DNA of 64,000 nt from Acinetobacter sp. NCu2D-2 (GTDB lineage: Bacteria > Pseudomonadota > Gammaproteobacteria > Pseudomonadales > Moraxellaceae): contig NZ_CP015595.1 of the NCBI RefSeq assembly GCF_001647675.1, forward strand, positions 62,001-126,000. Direction: 5' to 3'. The stretch's first letter is position 1. Each line of letters starts with the position of its first letter. The position numbers were made by a program, and so were the translations under genes. Below the pieces are notes generated by a model, which ran no database searches, was not told where the DNA came from, and saw only the letters and a program-made list of their open reading frames with translations. Of this stretch, positions 26,426 through 35,856 are shown piece after piece.

Positions 26426-26442
26426 GTTCAGCGGACGCTTAC
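26426..26442 (-). repeat. IS66 right inverted repeat
   Basis: GTTCAGCGGACGCTTAC, exact complement of the left repeat at 23916-23932. Confidence 0.92.
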
Positions 26443-26771
26443 CTTTATGCGCGTAAAGCGGGATCTCAACATAGATTAATCTATATGAGTTTCAATATGT
26501 ATTTCAATAAAACGTTCTGGCTTAACCAACACGCACAATTAGTAATCAAACCCAAATTAAGTTAAGAATAATTGAACAATAGTTCTACATATGAAAGCGC
26601 GATATATGCTTTTGAGTTTTTAATTTATGTACTATTAAAGTAAGCCAATAGCTGTTTACTTAATATTCAACTTAAGTCAGTCCTATTGTCTTTTTAAATT
26701 CTAGCTTCGTTTCTCCCAGCTTTAATACAAACAGCATCTTTTAATCAAAGGTGTTAGGAATTTTTTTATCC
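26443..26771. other. Intergenic region between IS66 and the permease gene
   Basis: A 329-bp AT-rich region without an ORF of note. It contains no recognisable RND remnant. It must hold the permease promoter, but I could not pick a convincing -35/-10 pair. Confidence 0.4.
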
Positions 26772-28205
26772 ATGAATGAGAGTAATAACAAACAGCCTCC
26801 TCAAGAGGATTTTGTCATCAGCCATCCTTTTAATTCAAATCATGAAGAAAAATTAGAACGATCACTCTCAAACAGGCATATTCAATTAATTGCAATTGGT
26901 GGTGCTATTGGGACAGGATTATTCATGGGTTCAGGTAAAACACTGAGTGTTTCAGGAACCTCGGTTATTTTGACCTACATGATCATCGGTTTTTTCTTTT
27001 TCTTTGTGATGAGGGCGATGGGGGAGTTATTACTCTCAAATTTGAAATATAAATCATTCACTGATTTCTGTACCGCTTATTTAGGCCCATGGGCTGGCTT
27101 CTTTTTAGGTTGGTCCTATTGGCTTAGCTGGGTTGTTGCAGCGATTGCCGACATGATTGTCATTGGCGGGTATATGCAATATTGGGATCCCACGCTATCA
27201 CCTTGGATTCCTGCCTTCGCCACGATTTTTGTCCTCACCGTACTGAACTCACTGACAGTCAAACTGTTTGGCGAGATGGAATTCTGGTTTGCACTGCTGA
27301 AAATTATTGCCATTGTGCTGTTCTTAGGGGTCAGTCTATATCTGATTTTCACACATTTTGTATCACCAAATGGTACAGCAGCATCGTTTAGCCATTTACT
27401 TGATGAAAAAGCCATGTTGCCGTTTGGTTTATCAGGCTTCTTTGCAGGTTTCCAAATTGCGATTTTCTCTTTTATTGGGATTGAATTGGTGGGTACAACC
27501 GCTGCAGAAACCAAAGACCCGCACAAGTCTTTGCCAAAAGCCATCAACTCAATTCCTATTCGTATTATGTTGTTCTATGTAGCTGCATTAATCTGCGTGG
27601 TATCGGTTACCTCATGGAGTCAGATCAGTACAGATCAAAGTCCATTCGTGCAATTCTTTACCCTGATTGGTATTCCTGCTGCAGCAAGTCTCATGAACTT
27701 CGTCGTAGCAACCTCAGCGATTTCATCTGCCAATAGTGGTATCTTTGCCACTAGCCGTATGCTCTATGGTCTTGCTGTAGAAAAAGATGCCGATAATAAG
27801 TTTGCAAAATTAACCAAACGTAAAGTACCCATGAATAGCTTGTTGTTCTCTATGCTGCTTGTGGTTTTAGGAACTTCAATTCTATTCATCGTACCAAATG
27901 TGATGACGGCCTTTACCATCATTTCGACCTTTGGTTCGATTCTAGTGATTTTCACTTTTGGTTTAATTCTCGCTGCGTACTTGAGCTACCGTCGTAAAGA
28001 CCCAGTGTTGCATGAGCAATCCACTTATAAAATGCCCCTCGGTATTTTTATGTCTTGGGCAACCCTCGCGTTCCTAGTCTTTAGTTTGATTATTTTGGCA
28101 TTAGATAAGCAAACATTCATTGCACTCGCAATTTCACCACTCTGGTTCTTGGCGTTATATTTCTTCTATTCACGCCGTCGTAAGAAATTCCAAGCAGGTC
28201 TCTAA
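26772..28205 (+). CDS. cycA: Amino-acid permease, CycA-like (D-Ala/D-Ser/Gly)
   Basis: About 477 residues with twelve membrane segments, beginning with LSNRHIQLIAIGGAIGTGLFMGSGK, the APC-superfamily start that is almost identical in E. coli CycA, and continuing FFVMRAMGELLLSNL and GPWAGFFLGWSYWLSWVV as in CycA. CycA imports D-alanine, D-serine and glycine with protons. ATG 26772 chosen; an in-frame GTG at 26751 is less likely. A terminator follows. Confidence 0.82.
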   Translation: MNESNNKQPPQEDFVISHPFNSNHEEKLERSLSNRHIQLIAIGGAIGTGLFMGSGKTLSVSGTSVILTYMIIGFFFFFVMRAMGELLLSNLKYKSFTDFCTAYLGPWAGFFLGWSYWLSWVVAAIADMIVIGGYMQYWDPTLSPWIPAFATIFVLTVLNSLTVKLFGEMEFWFALLKIIAIVLFLGVSLYLIFTHFVSPNGTAASFSHLLDEKAMLPFGLSGFFAGFQIAIFSFIGIELVGTTAAETKDPHKSLPKAINSIPIRIMLFYVAALICVVSVTSWSQISTDQSPFVQFFTLIGIPAAASLMNFVVATSAISSANSGIFATSRMLYGLAVEKDADNKFAKLTKRKVPMNSLLFSMLLVVLGTSILFIVPNVMTAFTIISTFGSILVIFTFGLILAAYLSYRRKDPVLHEQSTYKMPLGIFMSWATLAFLVFSLIILALDKQTFIALAISPLWFLALYFFYSRRRKKFQAGL

Positions 28206-28221
28206 GACTATCTGAATAAAA

Positions 28222-28247
28222 AAACCTCCGTAAAGGAGGTTTTTTTA
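28222..28247 (+). terminator. Rho-independent terminator after cycA
   Basis: AACCTCC pairs with GGAGGTT across a short loop, with an A run before and seven Ts after. Confidence 0.9.
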
Positions 28248-28320
28248 TTTTATCTATGACGTACCTAAACTCACGATTTCCGCTATATTCAAACTCAAAA
28301 CAATTTGAACATAGACGACA

Positions 28321-28734
28321 ATGACCAATACTCAAAATCTTATAAGCTACTGTGTGAATGAGTCCGTTACGCCAGAGCAATATATTGATTTACTGTCCAA
28401 GACCACGCTTGGAGCAAGACGTCCGCTTCACAATATTGAATGTATAAATGCCATGTTAAAACATGCGAATTTAATTGTGACTGCATGGATGGACAATGAA
28501 TTAGTTGGACTTTCACGGTCCTTAACGGACTATCACTATTGTTGTTATTTGTCAGATTTAGCAGTCTCAGAAAAAGTCCAGAAAATGGGAATCGGTACAA
28601 AATTAATCGAAGTTACGACGGAGCAGCTCAAACCAGGCTGCAAAATCATATTACTGTCTGCACCACAAGCTGTAGATTATTACCCAAAGCTTGGCTTTGA
28701 TTTACACCCTAGTGCTTGGGTAAAACAGGTCTAA
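28321..28734 (+). CDS. GNAT-family N-acetyltransferase
   Basis: 137 residues. The acetyl-CoA binding motif VSEKVQKMGIGTKLIEVTTE (Q/RxxGxG/A) is at residues ~80-100, and a C-terminal YYPKLGF motif is typical of the family. Substrate unknown. Single gene between two terminated units. Confidence 0.85.
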   Translation: MTNTQNLISYCVNESVTPEQYIDLLSKTTLGARRPLHNIECINAMLKHANLIVTAWMDNELVGLSRSLTDYHYCCYLSDLAVSEKVQKMGIGTKLIEVTTEQLKPGCKIILLSAPQAVDYYPKLGFDLHPSAWVKQV

Positions 28735-28896
28735 CTCATTTAAGCTTTTTTAATATCATTCAAGAGTGTAAAAAATGATCTATTTATAGAGATCAAAACA
28801 CAACAGATTCATAACACTGTAAAGTCTTACTTAGTCCAAGCTATTCATTATTCAATTTTGAAGTTCACCGCATAATTTCACAATAAGGTGATGGAC

Positions 28897-30342
28897 ATGG
28901 ATTTAGGGTTTACTGCACTAGAATTGGCACGTATTCAATTTGCCTTTACTGTATCGTTTCATATTATTTTTCCTGCAATCTCGATAGGTCTTGCGAGTTT
29001 TTTAGCTGTGCTGGAGTGGCGTTGGCTTAAAACTCAGGACCCCGTTTATCGTGATCTCTTTAAATACTGGATCAAGATTTTCGCTCTATCGTTTGGTATG
29101 GGCGTGGTCTCTGGTGTTGTCATGAGTTACCAATTTGGGACCAACTGGAGTGAATTTTCGAGAATTGCAGGTGGTGTTACAGGTCCGCTACTTTCGTATG
29201 AAGTGCTGAGTGCCTTTTTCTTGGAAGCAGGCTTTCTTGGCATCATGCTTTTCGGTTGGGGACGCGTAGGACCAAAAACTCATTTCTTTGCCACCTTAAT
29301 GGTGGCTATCGGAACCTGTATTTCCATGTTCTGGATTTTATCTTCAAATAGTTGGATGCAAACGCCACAAGGCTTTAGCATTCAAAATGGCATTATTGTC
29401 CCAGAAGACTGGTTTGCTATTGTATTTAATCCGTCATTTCCTTATCGATTAGCCCATATGGCTATTGCTGCATTCTTGGTTTCTGGACTTCTTGTTGCAG
29501 CAACTTCTGCTTGGCATCTCCTTAAAGGACGTCGTGATGCATTGGTTAAAACCTCTTTTTCTATGGCAATGTGGATGATTCTTGTTTTGGCACCTTTGCA
29601 AGTCCTCGTTGGGGATATGCATGGTCTAAATACATTAGAGCATCAGCCCGCAAAATTAGCTGCCATAGAAGGACATTGGGAAACCAATAAAAATGAAGGC
29701 ATGCCGCTTTATTTATTTGGCATACCTGACATGCAAGCAGAAGAAACCAAATATGCGATAGGAATTCCAAATCTCGGCAGTTTGATCATGACGCACACCA
29801 TAGATGGCGAAGTCAAAGGCTTAAAAGAATTTGCACCAGAAGATCGGCCAAATTCACTGATTATTTTTTGGAGCTTCCGAATTATGGTCGGTATGGGCTT
29901 GCTCATGATTTTGTTAGCGTTAATGGGATTAATACTGCGTAAAACACAACGGTTTTATGAGTCAAAACTACTGCATAGATTTGCAGTACTTATGGGGCCA
30001 TCAGGTTTTATTGCGTTGCTCGCAGGATGGTTTACCACAGAAGTCGGGCGTCAACCCTGGGTGGTATATGGTGTACTTAGAACTAAAGATGCTCTCTCGC
30101 CCGTATCAGCAGAGCAAGTAGGTATTACCTTAATTATTTTTGTCATTGTTTACTGTGTCGTTTTCGGTATTGGTATTTATTACATGTTGAAAATGATGCA
30201 CAAGGGACCCGAATTTATTCATAGCACGCCTCATAGCGATCAGGATGTCATTCAGGCATCAAACAGACCTCTAAGTACCATTGATAATGAAAATACCCTA
30301 GAAAGACCTTCTCAAGTCAAACAGGAGCCCAAAGATGATTGA
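28897..30342 (+). CDS. cioA: Cytochrome bd-type quinol oxidase subunit I, CioA type
   Basis: About 482 residues with nine membrane segments. Family motifs seen are LARIQFAFTVSFHIIFPA (with the conserved His), GVVSGVVMSYQFGTNW and GRQPWVVYG. The quinol loop is short, as in the cyanide-insensitive (CioA) branch and unlike E. coli CydA. It reduces oxygen to water with quinol electrons in the inner membrane. I prefer ATG 28897, where AAGG is about nine bases upstream. It overlaps subunit II by eight bases. Confidence 0.9.
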   Translation: MDLGFTALELARIQFAFTVSFHIIFPAISIGLASFLAVLEWRWLKTQDPVYRDLFKYWIKIFALSFGMGVVSGVVMSYQFGTNWSEFSRIAGGVTGPLLSYEVLSAFFLEAGFLGIMLFGWGRVGPKTHFFATLMVAIGTCISMFWILSSNSWMQTPQGFSIQNGIIVPEDWFAIVFNPSFPYRLAHMAIAAFLVSGLLVAATSAWHLLKGRRDALVKTSFSMAMWMILVLAPLQVLVGDMHGLNTLEHQPAKLAAIEGHWETNKNEGMPLYLFGIPDMQAEETKYAIGIPNLGSLIMTHTIDGEVKGLKEFAPEDRPNSLIIFWSFRIMVGMGLLMILLALMGLILRKTQRFYESKLLHRFAVLMGPSGFIALLAGWFTTEVGRQPWVVYGVLRTKDALSPVSAEQVGITLIIFVIVYCVVFGIGIYYMLKMMHKGPEFIHSTPHSDQDVIQASNRPLSTIDNENTLERPSQVKQEPKDD

Positions 30343-31339
30343 TTTATCGTTAATCTGGATTGTCATCATTGCCGTTGGTGTCTTGATCTATGTTGTCTTA
30401 GACGGCTTTGATTTGGGAATTGGTATCTTATTTCCATTTTTTAAAGATGCCCAAGAACGGGATGTGATGATGAATACTGTCGCTCCGGTATGGGATGGCA
30501 ACGAAACCTGGATGGTACTCGGTGGCGCCGGATTATTTGCGGCATTTCCTTTGGTCTATTCAACGGTGCTTTCCGCGCTATATATGCCAATTATTCTGAT
30601 GGTCATTTGCTTAATATTTAGAGGTGTAGCATTCGAATTTAGGTTCAAGGCAAATCGAACCAAACACTTATGGGATAAAGCCTTTATCGGTGGTTCTATT
30701 ATGAGCTCGTTTTTACAAGGCGTTATTCTCGGGGCCTATATTCAAGGAATTCAAACCACTAATGGAATATTTAGTGGTGGAGGACTCGACTGGCTCACAC
30801 CATTTTCGTTATTTACCGGTTTTGCAGTCGTGGTGCTGTATGCCACGCTCGGTTGTGGCTGGCTGATTTTCAAGACGGATCATCATTTGCAAGACCGAAT
30901 GTTTCACTTGATGCCCAAACTGATGATGGCTTTATTTATCATTTTTGCCGCTGTCAGCTTATATACACCTTTGGCACATGACGAAATTGCAATACGTTGG
31001 TTTAGTATGCCGAATTTACTTTATTTTAGCCCAGTGCCTATTTTAGTAGTGATATTTACGCTGCTTGTGCTCAAAGCTTGTAAAAACCGCCATGAATTTA
31101 AACCATTTATTTATACATTGGCATTGGTGATTTTAGCTTATAGCGGTTTTTTAATCAGTTTATGGCCTAACATCATTCCGCCATCAGTAACTATTTGGCA
31201 AGCAGCTGCACCAGCAAGCAGTCAACTCTTTGCTCTTATCGGAGCCTTGATTTTGATTCCAATCATTTTGTTCTATACCGGACTGTCGTATTGGGTCTTT
31301 AGGCATAAAGTTCGGGTGGGCGATGATGGATATCATTAA
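30335..31339 (+). CDS. cioB: Cytochrome bd-type quinol oxidase subunit II, CioB type
   Basis: 334 residues with about eight membrane helices. The N-terminal VLDGFDLGIGILFPF and APVWDGNETWMVLGGAGLFAAFP motifs are diagnostic of CydB/CioB. It pairs with subunit I, with overlapping reading frames that suggest coupled translation. Confidence 0.92.
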   Translation: MIDLSLIWIVIIAVGVLIYVVLDGFDLGIGILFPFFKDAQERDVMMNTVAPVWDGNETWMVLGGAGLFAAFPLVYSTVLSALYMPIILMVICLIFRGVAFEFRFKANRTKHLWDKAFIGGSIMSSFLQGVILGAYIQGIQTTNGIFSGGGLDWLTPFSLFTGFAVVVLYATLGCGWLIFKTDHHLQDRMFHLMPKLMMALFIIFAAVSLYTPLAHDEIAIRWFSMPNLLYFSPVPILVVIFTLLVLKACKNRHEFKPFIYTLALVILAYSGFLISLWPNIIPPSVTIWQAAAPASSQLFALIGALILIPIILFYTGLSYWVFRHKVRVGDDGYH

Positions 31340-31349
31340 GGTGAAAGGT

Positions 31350-31457
31350 ATGAAACTTAATCAAGCAGGTTGGTTTGTCGTACTTTGGCTCGGTGGCGTT
31401 TTGACATTGGCCGTTGTGGCTGGCTTTTTTCGATTATTAATTCAATGGGCCTATTGA
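31350..31457 (+). CDS. DUF2474-type small membrane protein of the bd oxidase operon
   Basis: 35 codons: a short basic start, then a single hydrophobic helix (WFVVLWLGGVLTLAVVAGFF) and a short tail ending QWAY. It starts 10 bp after cioB with AAGG eight bases upstream. Genes of this size and position (CydX, CioZ/DUF2474) encode a third small subunit that stabilises the bd oxidase; this is a functional inference from position and shape. Confidence 0.75.
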   Translation: MKLNQAGWFVVLWLGGVLTLAVVAGFFRLLIQWAY

Positions 31458-31610
31458 TCGAATAATCTGAAGATGACCAGATTTGGCTGAACCTACTTTA
31501 ATTAAACACAATGGTTTCACCTAGTGTCTATAAGCTCATCACAGGTGATAGCTTGAAATAATTGGTCCGGCAGAGCCTACGAGATGATCTTCAGTTATAT
31601 ACAGATGCTT

Positions 31611-31940
31611 TTATCTAGCTAATGGAATTGCATCTGTCTTAGTTGAAAATTCTGTTTGCAAGTATGTGATAAAACCATCAATTTTCTCTATCACGTACAA
31701 ACACACATGCAAAGGGCTTTTGCCGTATTGTTGATACTTTTCAACTCGATACTTTGCTCTTTCTAAAACCGCAATGAGGTAATCAATAGAAGTTTTAAGA
31801 ATTTTTGTCGGGTCTTTCTTCGAATATACAAAACAATTTATTTTTTCATATGACAAATCATGGACCAATATTTCTAATATCGTTTCATTTATTTCCTTTC
31901 CGATGCATTGTTCCTGATGTTCTAATTCATAAGAATGCAA
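31611..31940 (-). CDS. Hypothetical protein
   Basis: An open frame of 109 codons starting at a TTG; it has no clear ribosome site. The protein is mixed charged/helical (LIAVLERAKYRVEKYQQYGKS; CLYVIEKIDGFITYLQTEF) with no motif I recognise, no signal peptide and no membrane helix. Codon use is AT-rich like its surroundings. It stands alone between the oxidase operon and the GntR gene. It could be real or a chance frame. Confidence 0.4.
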   Translation of the reverse strand: MHSYELEHQEQCIGKEINETILEILVHDLSYEKINCFVYSKKDPTKILKTSIDYLIAVLERAKYRVEKYQQYGKSPLHVCLYVIEKIDGFITYLQTEFSTKTDAIPLAR

Positions 31941-32145
31941 TGCATCTGCTTATAACAATTTGAAGATTTTTCATTTTTTTAATTTGATATCATAAAAACT
32001 GGTGTTAAATATAATGCACGTTCTAAAAATATAATAAATTGATTTTATAGATTTTCTTATGTAATTTTTTGTAATCATGTTTTTGAATATAATTCATTTA
32101 TCAATTTTTTTCCAACACAGTACAGCTACCTTACAAAGTATATTT

Positions 32146-32868
32146 TTAATCCCGTATATTCTTTTCTTGGAAAATCTCGAATAAATTGAACTGACTCGAA
32201 ACTGGCGGTTTTTTCAAAAAAATACTCGCATAATCTTCTAAATGATCTTCCATAAGCTGAATAGCAAGTTGTTCATCTCCTTCCTCAATCGCATCTAAAA
32301 TCGCCTTATGCTCTTCTACCGAGCAACTATGATGCGTTGGAGTATCATACATGCGGATTAATAGCGAAGTTCTAGCAATCAGAGTTTGAAGGTAACTTGT
32401 CACGAGTGGATTACTATTCACTTCACACAATTCAATATGAAAGTCGCCTGACAGCTTCACCCATTCTTGCCAATTTCCATTCGATAAGGCATTTTCCTCT
32501 TTTTTTACCAATTCCCTTATATTTTTTAAATTTACGCTTTTAGATTTTTTCGCCAATTTTTTTACTGTTCCCAATTCAAGCATACTGCGGGCTTCAAATA
32601 CGGCTTTGGCTTCATCAATATCATATTCAGCCACAATCGCCCCACGATTAGGTTCAATTTTTATAATTTGATCATGTGCAAGTTTTACAAAAACACGGCG
32701 AATTACTCCTCTTGTAACTCCAAAGGCATTGCACAATGGTGCTTCGACCAAACGAACTCCGGGTTGTAGTTGGCGATTTAAAATCGCTTCGAGGATTGCA
32801 TTATAAATGTGCAGATCGATATCTTTTTTATTAACAGAATTGTCTACAGTTTCATTACTTTTTGACAC
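32146..32868 (-). CDS. GntR-family regulator, FadR/FCD subfamily
   Basis: About 240 residues: GntR winged helix (residues ~20-85, with LQPGVRLVEAPLCNAFGVTRGVIRRVF as landmark) and an FCD ligand domain whose metal-binding Asp/His residues are expected in SGDFHIELCE and EEHKAILDAIEEGDEQLAIQLMEDHL. I chose GTG 32868 because GGAG sits at proper distance; an ATG at 32949 would add an odd hydrophobic leader. It is divergent from the porin-NCS1-racemase unit and is the likely repressor acting at the palindrome 33087-33102. Confidence 0.82.
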   Translation of the reverse strand: MSKSNETVDNSVNKKDIDLHIYNAILEAILNRQLQPGVRLVEAPLCNAFGVTRGVIRRVFVKLAHDQIIKIEPNRGAIVAEYDIDEAKAVFEARSMLELGTVKKLAKKSKSVNLKNIRELVKKEENALSNGNWQEWVKLSGDFHIELCEVNSNPLVTSYLQTLIARTSLLIRMYDTPTHHSCSVEEHKAILDAIEEGDEQLAIQLMEDHLEDYASIFLKKPPVSSQFNLFEIFQEKNIRD

Positions 32869-33063
32869 GAATTGAACTCCACTAGTGCATAGTGATCTTA
32901 AAATGGTGCACATTTCAAAACCTATTATCCTAAAAAAATGGATAACCATTTGGATTCTATCAGTGTATTTATTCGAATCATAGATAAATATAATTTAAAA
33001 ATATCATAATTATTAAATACTTAAACAATTATTTTTTATTGATTGTTTTGTAATCATATTTAC

Positions 33064-33080
33064 TTGGCTTGAATTTTGCT
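33064..33080 (+). promoter_or_regulatory. Sigma-54 promoter of the porin unit
   Basis: TTGGCTTGAATTTTGCT: GG and GC separated by exactly ten bases, in the TTGGC / TTGC context of -24/-12 promoters, 82 bp before the porin ATG. Confidence 0.75.
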
Positions 33081-33086
33081 CATTGC

Positions 33087-33102
33087 AGATTGTACACAAT
33101 CT
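33087..33102. promoter_or_regulatory. Palindromic operator overlapping the porin transcription start
   Basis: AGATTGT-AC-ACAATCT, a perfect dyad starting seven bases after the -12 element, where transcription should begin. The position suits repression by the divergent FCD-type GntR regulator. Confidence 0.6.
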
Positions 33103-33162
33103 TAATTTAAATAATCAACAATCTTGATTCAAATGAGTATCAACTTATCAGGGGTTTAGGTA

Positions 33163-34251
33163 ATGCTGAAGAAAAATAGAAAAATTCTGTTGAGCGCAAT
33201 GATGTTTTATGCAGGTGTGAGTTATGCAGGCGTCGAAATAAATACACCAGATTTTAATTTTCGTATCTCTGGTATGATTGATACGGGTATTGCCTCAGTA
33301 ACAAATGTTAAAGAAGGCGCGCATACGCAAACAGAAGCTGTAGATAGTATCCTCGGTGTTTCCAATATCGGTTTAAGTGGCCAATACAAATTTGATCAGA
33401 ATTATCAGGCATTTTTTAATTTACAGTCTGGTTTTAAACCATCAACTGGTGAGCAAAATAAAGATGGCGAGCTTTTTGACCGGAATGCCTATGCCGGATT
33501 AAAAACACCATATGGTGCTATAAGTATCGGTAAACAATGGTCATTAAATGATGATTGGTTCGTCGGTAGTGTTTTTAAAGGTGGTTACAATTCTGGAGCT
33601 ATATTTAAACTTTCCGAGTTTGATGCCGTAAGCGAACTCTATAGTAAAACCTTTAAATATGTATCTCCTGAAATGACAGGTTGGCAGTTTGGCGCATTTT
33701 ATGCGACCGAAGATTCATCAGCTAAAAATACGCATGGTCAAATCTTTTCAGGTGCGCTCAAATACACAACCGATCGTGCTCTTATCGGTGCAAGTTATGA
33801 AGATCATGCAGCTCAAGACACAAGCAATCATTATCGCTTAACGACTTTAGCCTCCCAATATAAATATGAAAATCTTACGACACGTTTAGGACTGGTTTTT
33901 TCCAACATTACAGGTCCAGGTCAATATGCTGCAATTGCGAGCAATTTAGCTCCACAAAACGCGTGGGCTTCTGAAATTGGTGTGGATTATGCATTTACAC
34001 CTAAATTCACATTATCTGGTGACATTCTTTATAAGAAAAATACCACTTTCGATAGTAATACCATCATTTACCGCAGCTTAGCGGCGTATCAACTTTTCAA
34101 ACCACTGAGCTTAATTGCCAATATCGCCTATTTAAAGAATGAAGATGGCTCAACAGAAAGTTTAGTGAATACAGATTCACCTTTTCAGGGTGGGGGTTAT
34201 GTAAATCAAGATCAACTTTCCACAGCTTTAGGTATCCGTTTTTCATTCTAA
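33163..34251 (+). CDS. Gram-negative porin
   Basis: 362 residues with a signal peptide (cleavage near VSYAG, residue ~23), alternating beta-barrel strands (FRISGMIDTGIASVTNV; YGAISIGKQWSLNDDWF) and a C-terminal phenylalanine (GIRFSF). It resembles the general porin_4 family. It is the first gene of a unit with an NCS1 permease and a racemase, so it probably lets allantoin-like ureides or purines cross the outer membrane (inference). Preceded by a sigma-54 promoter and a GntR-type operator. Confidence 0.85.
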   Translation: MLKKNRKILLSAMMFYAGVSYAGVEINTPDFNFRISGMIDTGIASVTNVKEGAHTQTEAVDSILGVSNIGLSGQYKFDQNYQAFFNLQSGFKPSTGEQNKDGELFDRNAYAGLKTPYGAISIGKQWSLNDDWFVGSVFKGGYNSGAIFKLSEFDAVSELYSKTFKYVSPEMTGWQFGAFYATEDSSAKNTHGQIFSGALKYTTDRALIGASYEDHAAQDTSNHYRLTTLASQYKYENLTTRLGLVFSNITGPGQYAAIASNLAPQNAWASEIGVDYAFTPKFTLSGDILYKKNTTFDSNTIIYRSLAAYQLFKPLSLIANIAYLKNEDGSTESLVNTDSPFQGGGYVNQDQLSTALGIRFSF

Positions 34252-34329
34252 TCATAGTGCCAGACATGGGCTCCGTCTCCATCAGCGTAAAGCAAAAACC
34301 TTTGATATAAATTTTAGTGAGTCATCACA

Positions 34330-35790
34330 ATGGATAATAAATTAGAAGCATTAATTAAACCTGAATATGATCCAGCATTAACCAATCAGGACTTAGCACC
34401 GCTCAAGAAACAGACTTGGGGCTCATATAATATTTTTGCCTTTTGGATGTCTGATGTACACAGCGTTGGGGGATATGTGACAGCGGGTAGCTTGTTTGCA
34501 CTTGGTTTGAATAGCTGGCAAGTTTTAGTTGCATTACTCATTGGGATTATCATCGTACAATTCTTTGCCAATTTAATAGCCAAGCCGAGCCAAGTCACAA
34601 GTACCCCATTTCCTGTCATTTGTCGTGCGACCTTCGGGGTATTAGGAGCCAATATCCCTGCGATTATTCGTGGCTTAATTGCTGTCGCTTGGTATGGTAT
34701 ACAAACCTATCTTGCATCGAGTGCCTTTATTTTAGTCATTCTAAAGTTCTATCCAGAAATGGCAATTTATGCAGACGTCAATCAATATGGGTTTCTTGGT
34801 CTTTCATACTTAGGTTGGATCGGCTTCATGGCCTTGTGGGTTTTACAGGCTATTGTTTTCTGGTCAGGTATGAACAGTATCCGTAAATTTATTGATTGGG
34901 CAGGCCCTGCAGTCTATGTCGTTATGTTTGCAATGGCAGTATGGTTGGTTGCTCAAGCAGGTATTGCCAATATTGATTTAAACCTGGGGGGTGTGAAATA
35001 CGAAGGACTTGAAGTTTTACCTGTCATGATTGGTGCTATCGCATTGGTTGTTTCTTATTTTTCTGGACCAGTATTAAACTTTGGTGATTTTTCACGTTAT
35101 GGTAAAAGCTTTGAGGCTGTCAAATTTGGGAACTTCCTTGGCCTTCCAGTCAATTTCTTAGGCTTCTCAATTTTAACCGTTGTATGTATTGCAGCCACTT
35201 TACCGATTTACGGTAAATTGATTACTGATCCAGTTGAAATGGTTGGAAAACTAGATAATACCTTCGTGGTGATTTTGGGCTGTTTGACCCTCATGATTGC
35301 AACGATAGGCATTAATATTGTGGCCAACTTTGTTTCGCCTGCATTTGATTTTTCAAATGTATCACCTAATAAAATTAGCTGGCGTATGGGCGGTATGATC
35401 GCTGCAGTAGGTTCAATCTTTATTACACCATGGAATTTGTTTAATAATCCTCAAGTCATTCACTATACGATTGATATCTTAGGTGCATTTATTGGACCTT
35501 TATTTGGTATTCTGATTGCAGATTACTACTTAATTAAAAAACAAAATATTGTAGTCGATGATCTTTATACCTTAGAAAGCAAGGGCAGATATTGGTATAA
35601 AAATGGATATAACCCATATGCAATTTACGCTTTGATTCCTTCCGCTATTATTCCAATTCTCTGTGTGTTATTACCTCAACTTCATGCTTTAGCAAACTTT
35701 AGCTGGTTCATTGGTATGGGATTAGGCTTAATAACTTACAGTCTCATTAATATCAAATTCCCAGCACGAGTACCAAAATCAATTAATTAA
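34330..35790 (+). CDS. NCS1-family nucleobase/allantoin/hydantoin permease
   Basis: 486 residues with about twelve membrane segments. The NCS1 motifs LKKQTWGSYNIFAFWMSDVHSVGGY (near residue 25, landmark only), PFPVICRATFGVLGANIPAIIRG and FNNPQVIHY are typical of the PucI/HyuP/Mhp1 group. It is sandwiched between a porin and an allantoin/hydantoin racemase, so an allantoin or hydantoin substrate is favoured. Inner membrane; cation-coupled. Confidence 0.85.
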   Translation: MDNKLEALIKPEYDPALTNQDLAPLKKQTWGSYNIFAFWMSDVHSVGGYVTAGSLFALGLNSWQVLVALLIGIIIVQFFANLIAKPSQVTSTPFPVICRATFGVLGANIPAIIRGLIAVAWYGIQTYLASSAFILVILKFYPEMAIYADVNQYGFLGLSYLGWIGFMALWVLQAIVFWSGMNSIRKFIDWAGPAVYVVMFAMAVWLVAQAGIANIDLNLGGVKYEGLEVLPVMIGAIALVVSYFSGPVLNFGDFSRYGKSFEAVKFGNFLGLPVNFLGFSILTVVCIAATLPIYGKLITDPVEMVGKLDNTFVVILGCLTLMIATIGINIVANFVSPAFDFSNVSPNKISWRMGGMIAAVGSIFITPWNLFNNPQVIHYTIDILGAFIGPLFGILIADYYLIKKQNIVVDDLYTLESKGRYWYKNGYNPYAIYALIPSAIIPILCVLLPQLHALANFSWFIGMGLGLITYSLINIKFPARVPKSIN

Positions 35791-35856
35791 TCCATTTCCT
35801 ACTCTGTTTATCTTGATAAGCAGAGTGGTTTTATTTTTTCGAATTTAAGGTTCATT

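Larger units (their letters stand above)
23916..26442. mobile_element. IS66-family insertion sequence
   Basis: The 2527-bp element is bounded by inverted repeats GTAAGCGTCCGCTGAAC (23916-23932) and its complement (26426-26442). It contains the three IS66 genes in order, with intact frames. IS66 elements normally make 8-bp target duplications; here the flanking octamers ATTCTTCG and CTTTATGC differ, which points to an adjacent deletion or recombination after insertion. Confidence 0.92.

Noticed and set aside
27116..27547. 143-codon minus-strand frame inside cycA
   Set aside because: Antisense shadow of a strongly supported permease gene.
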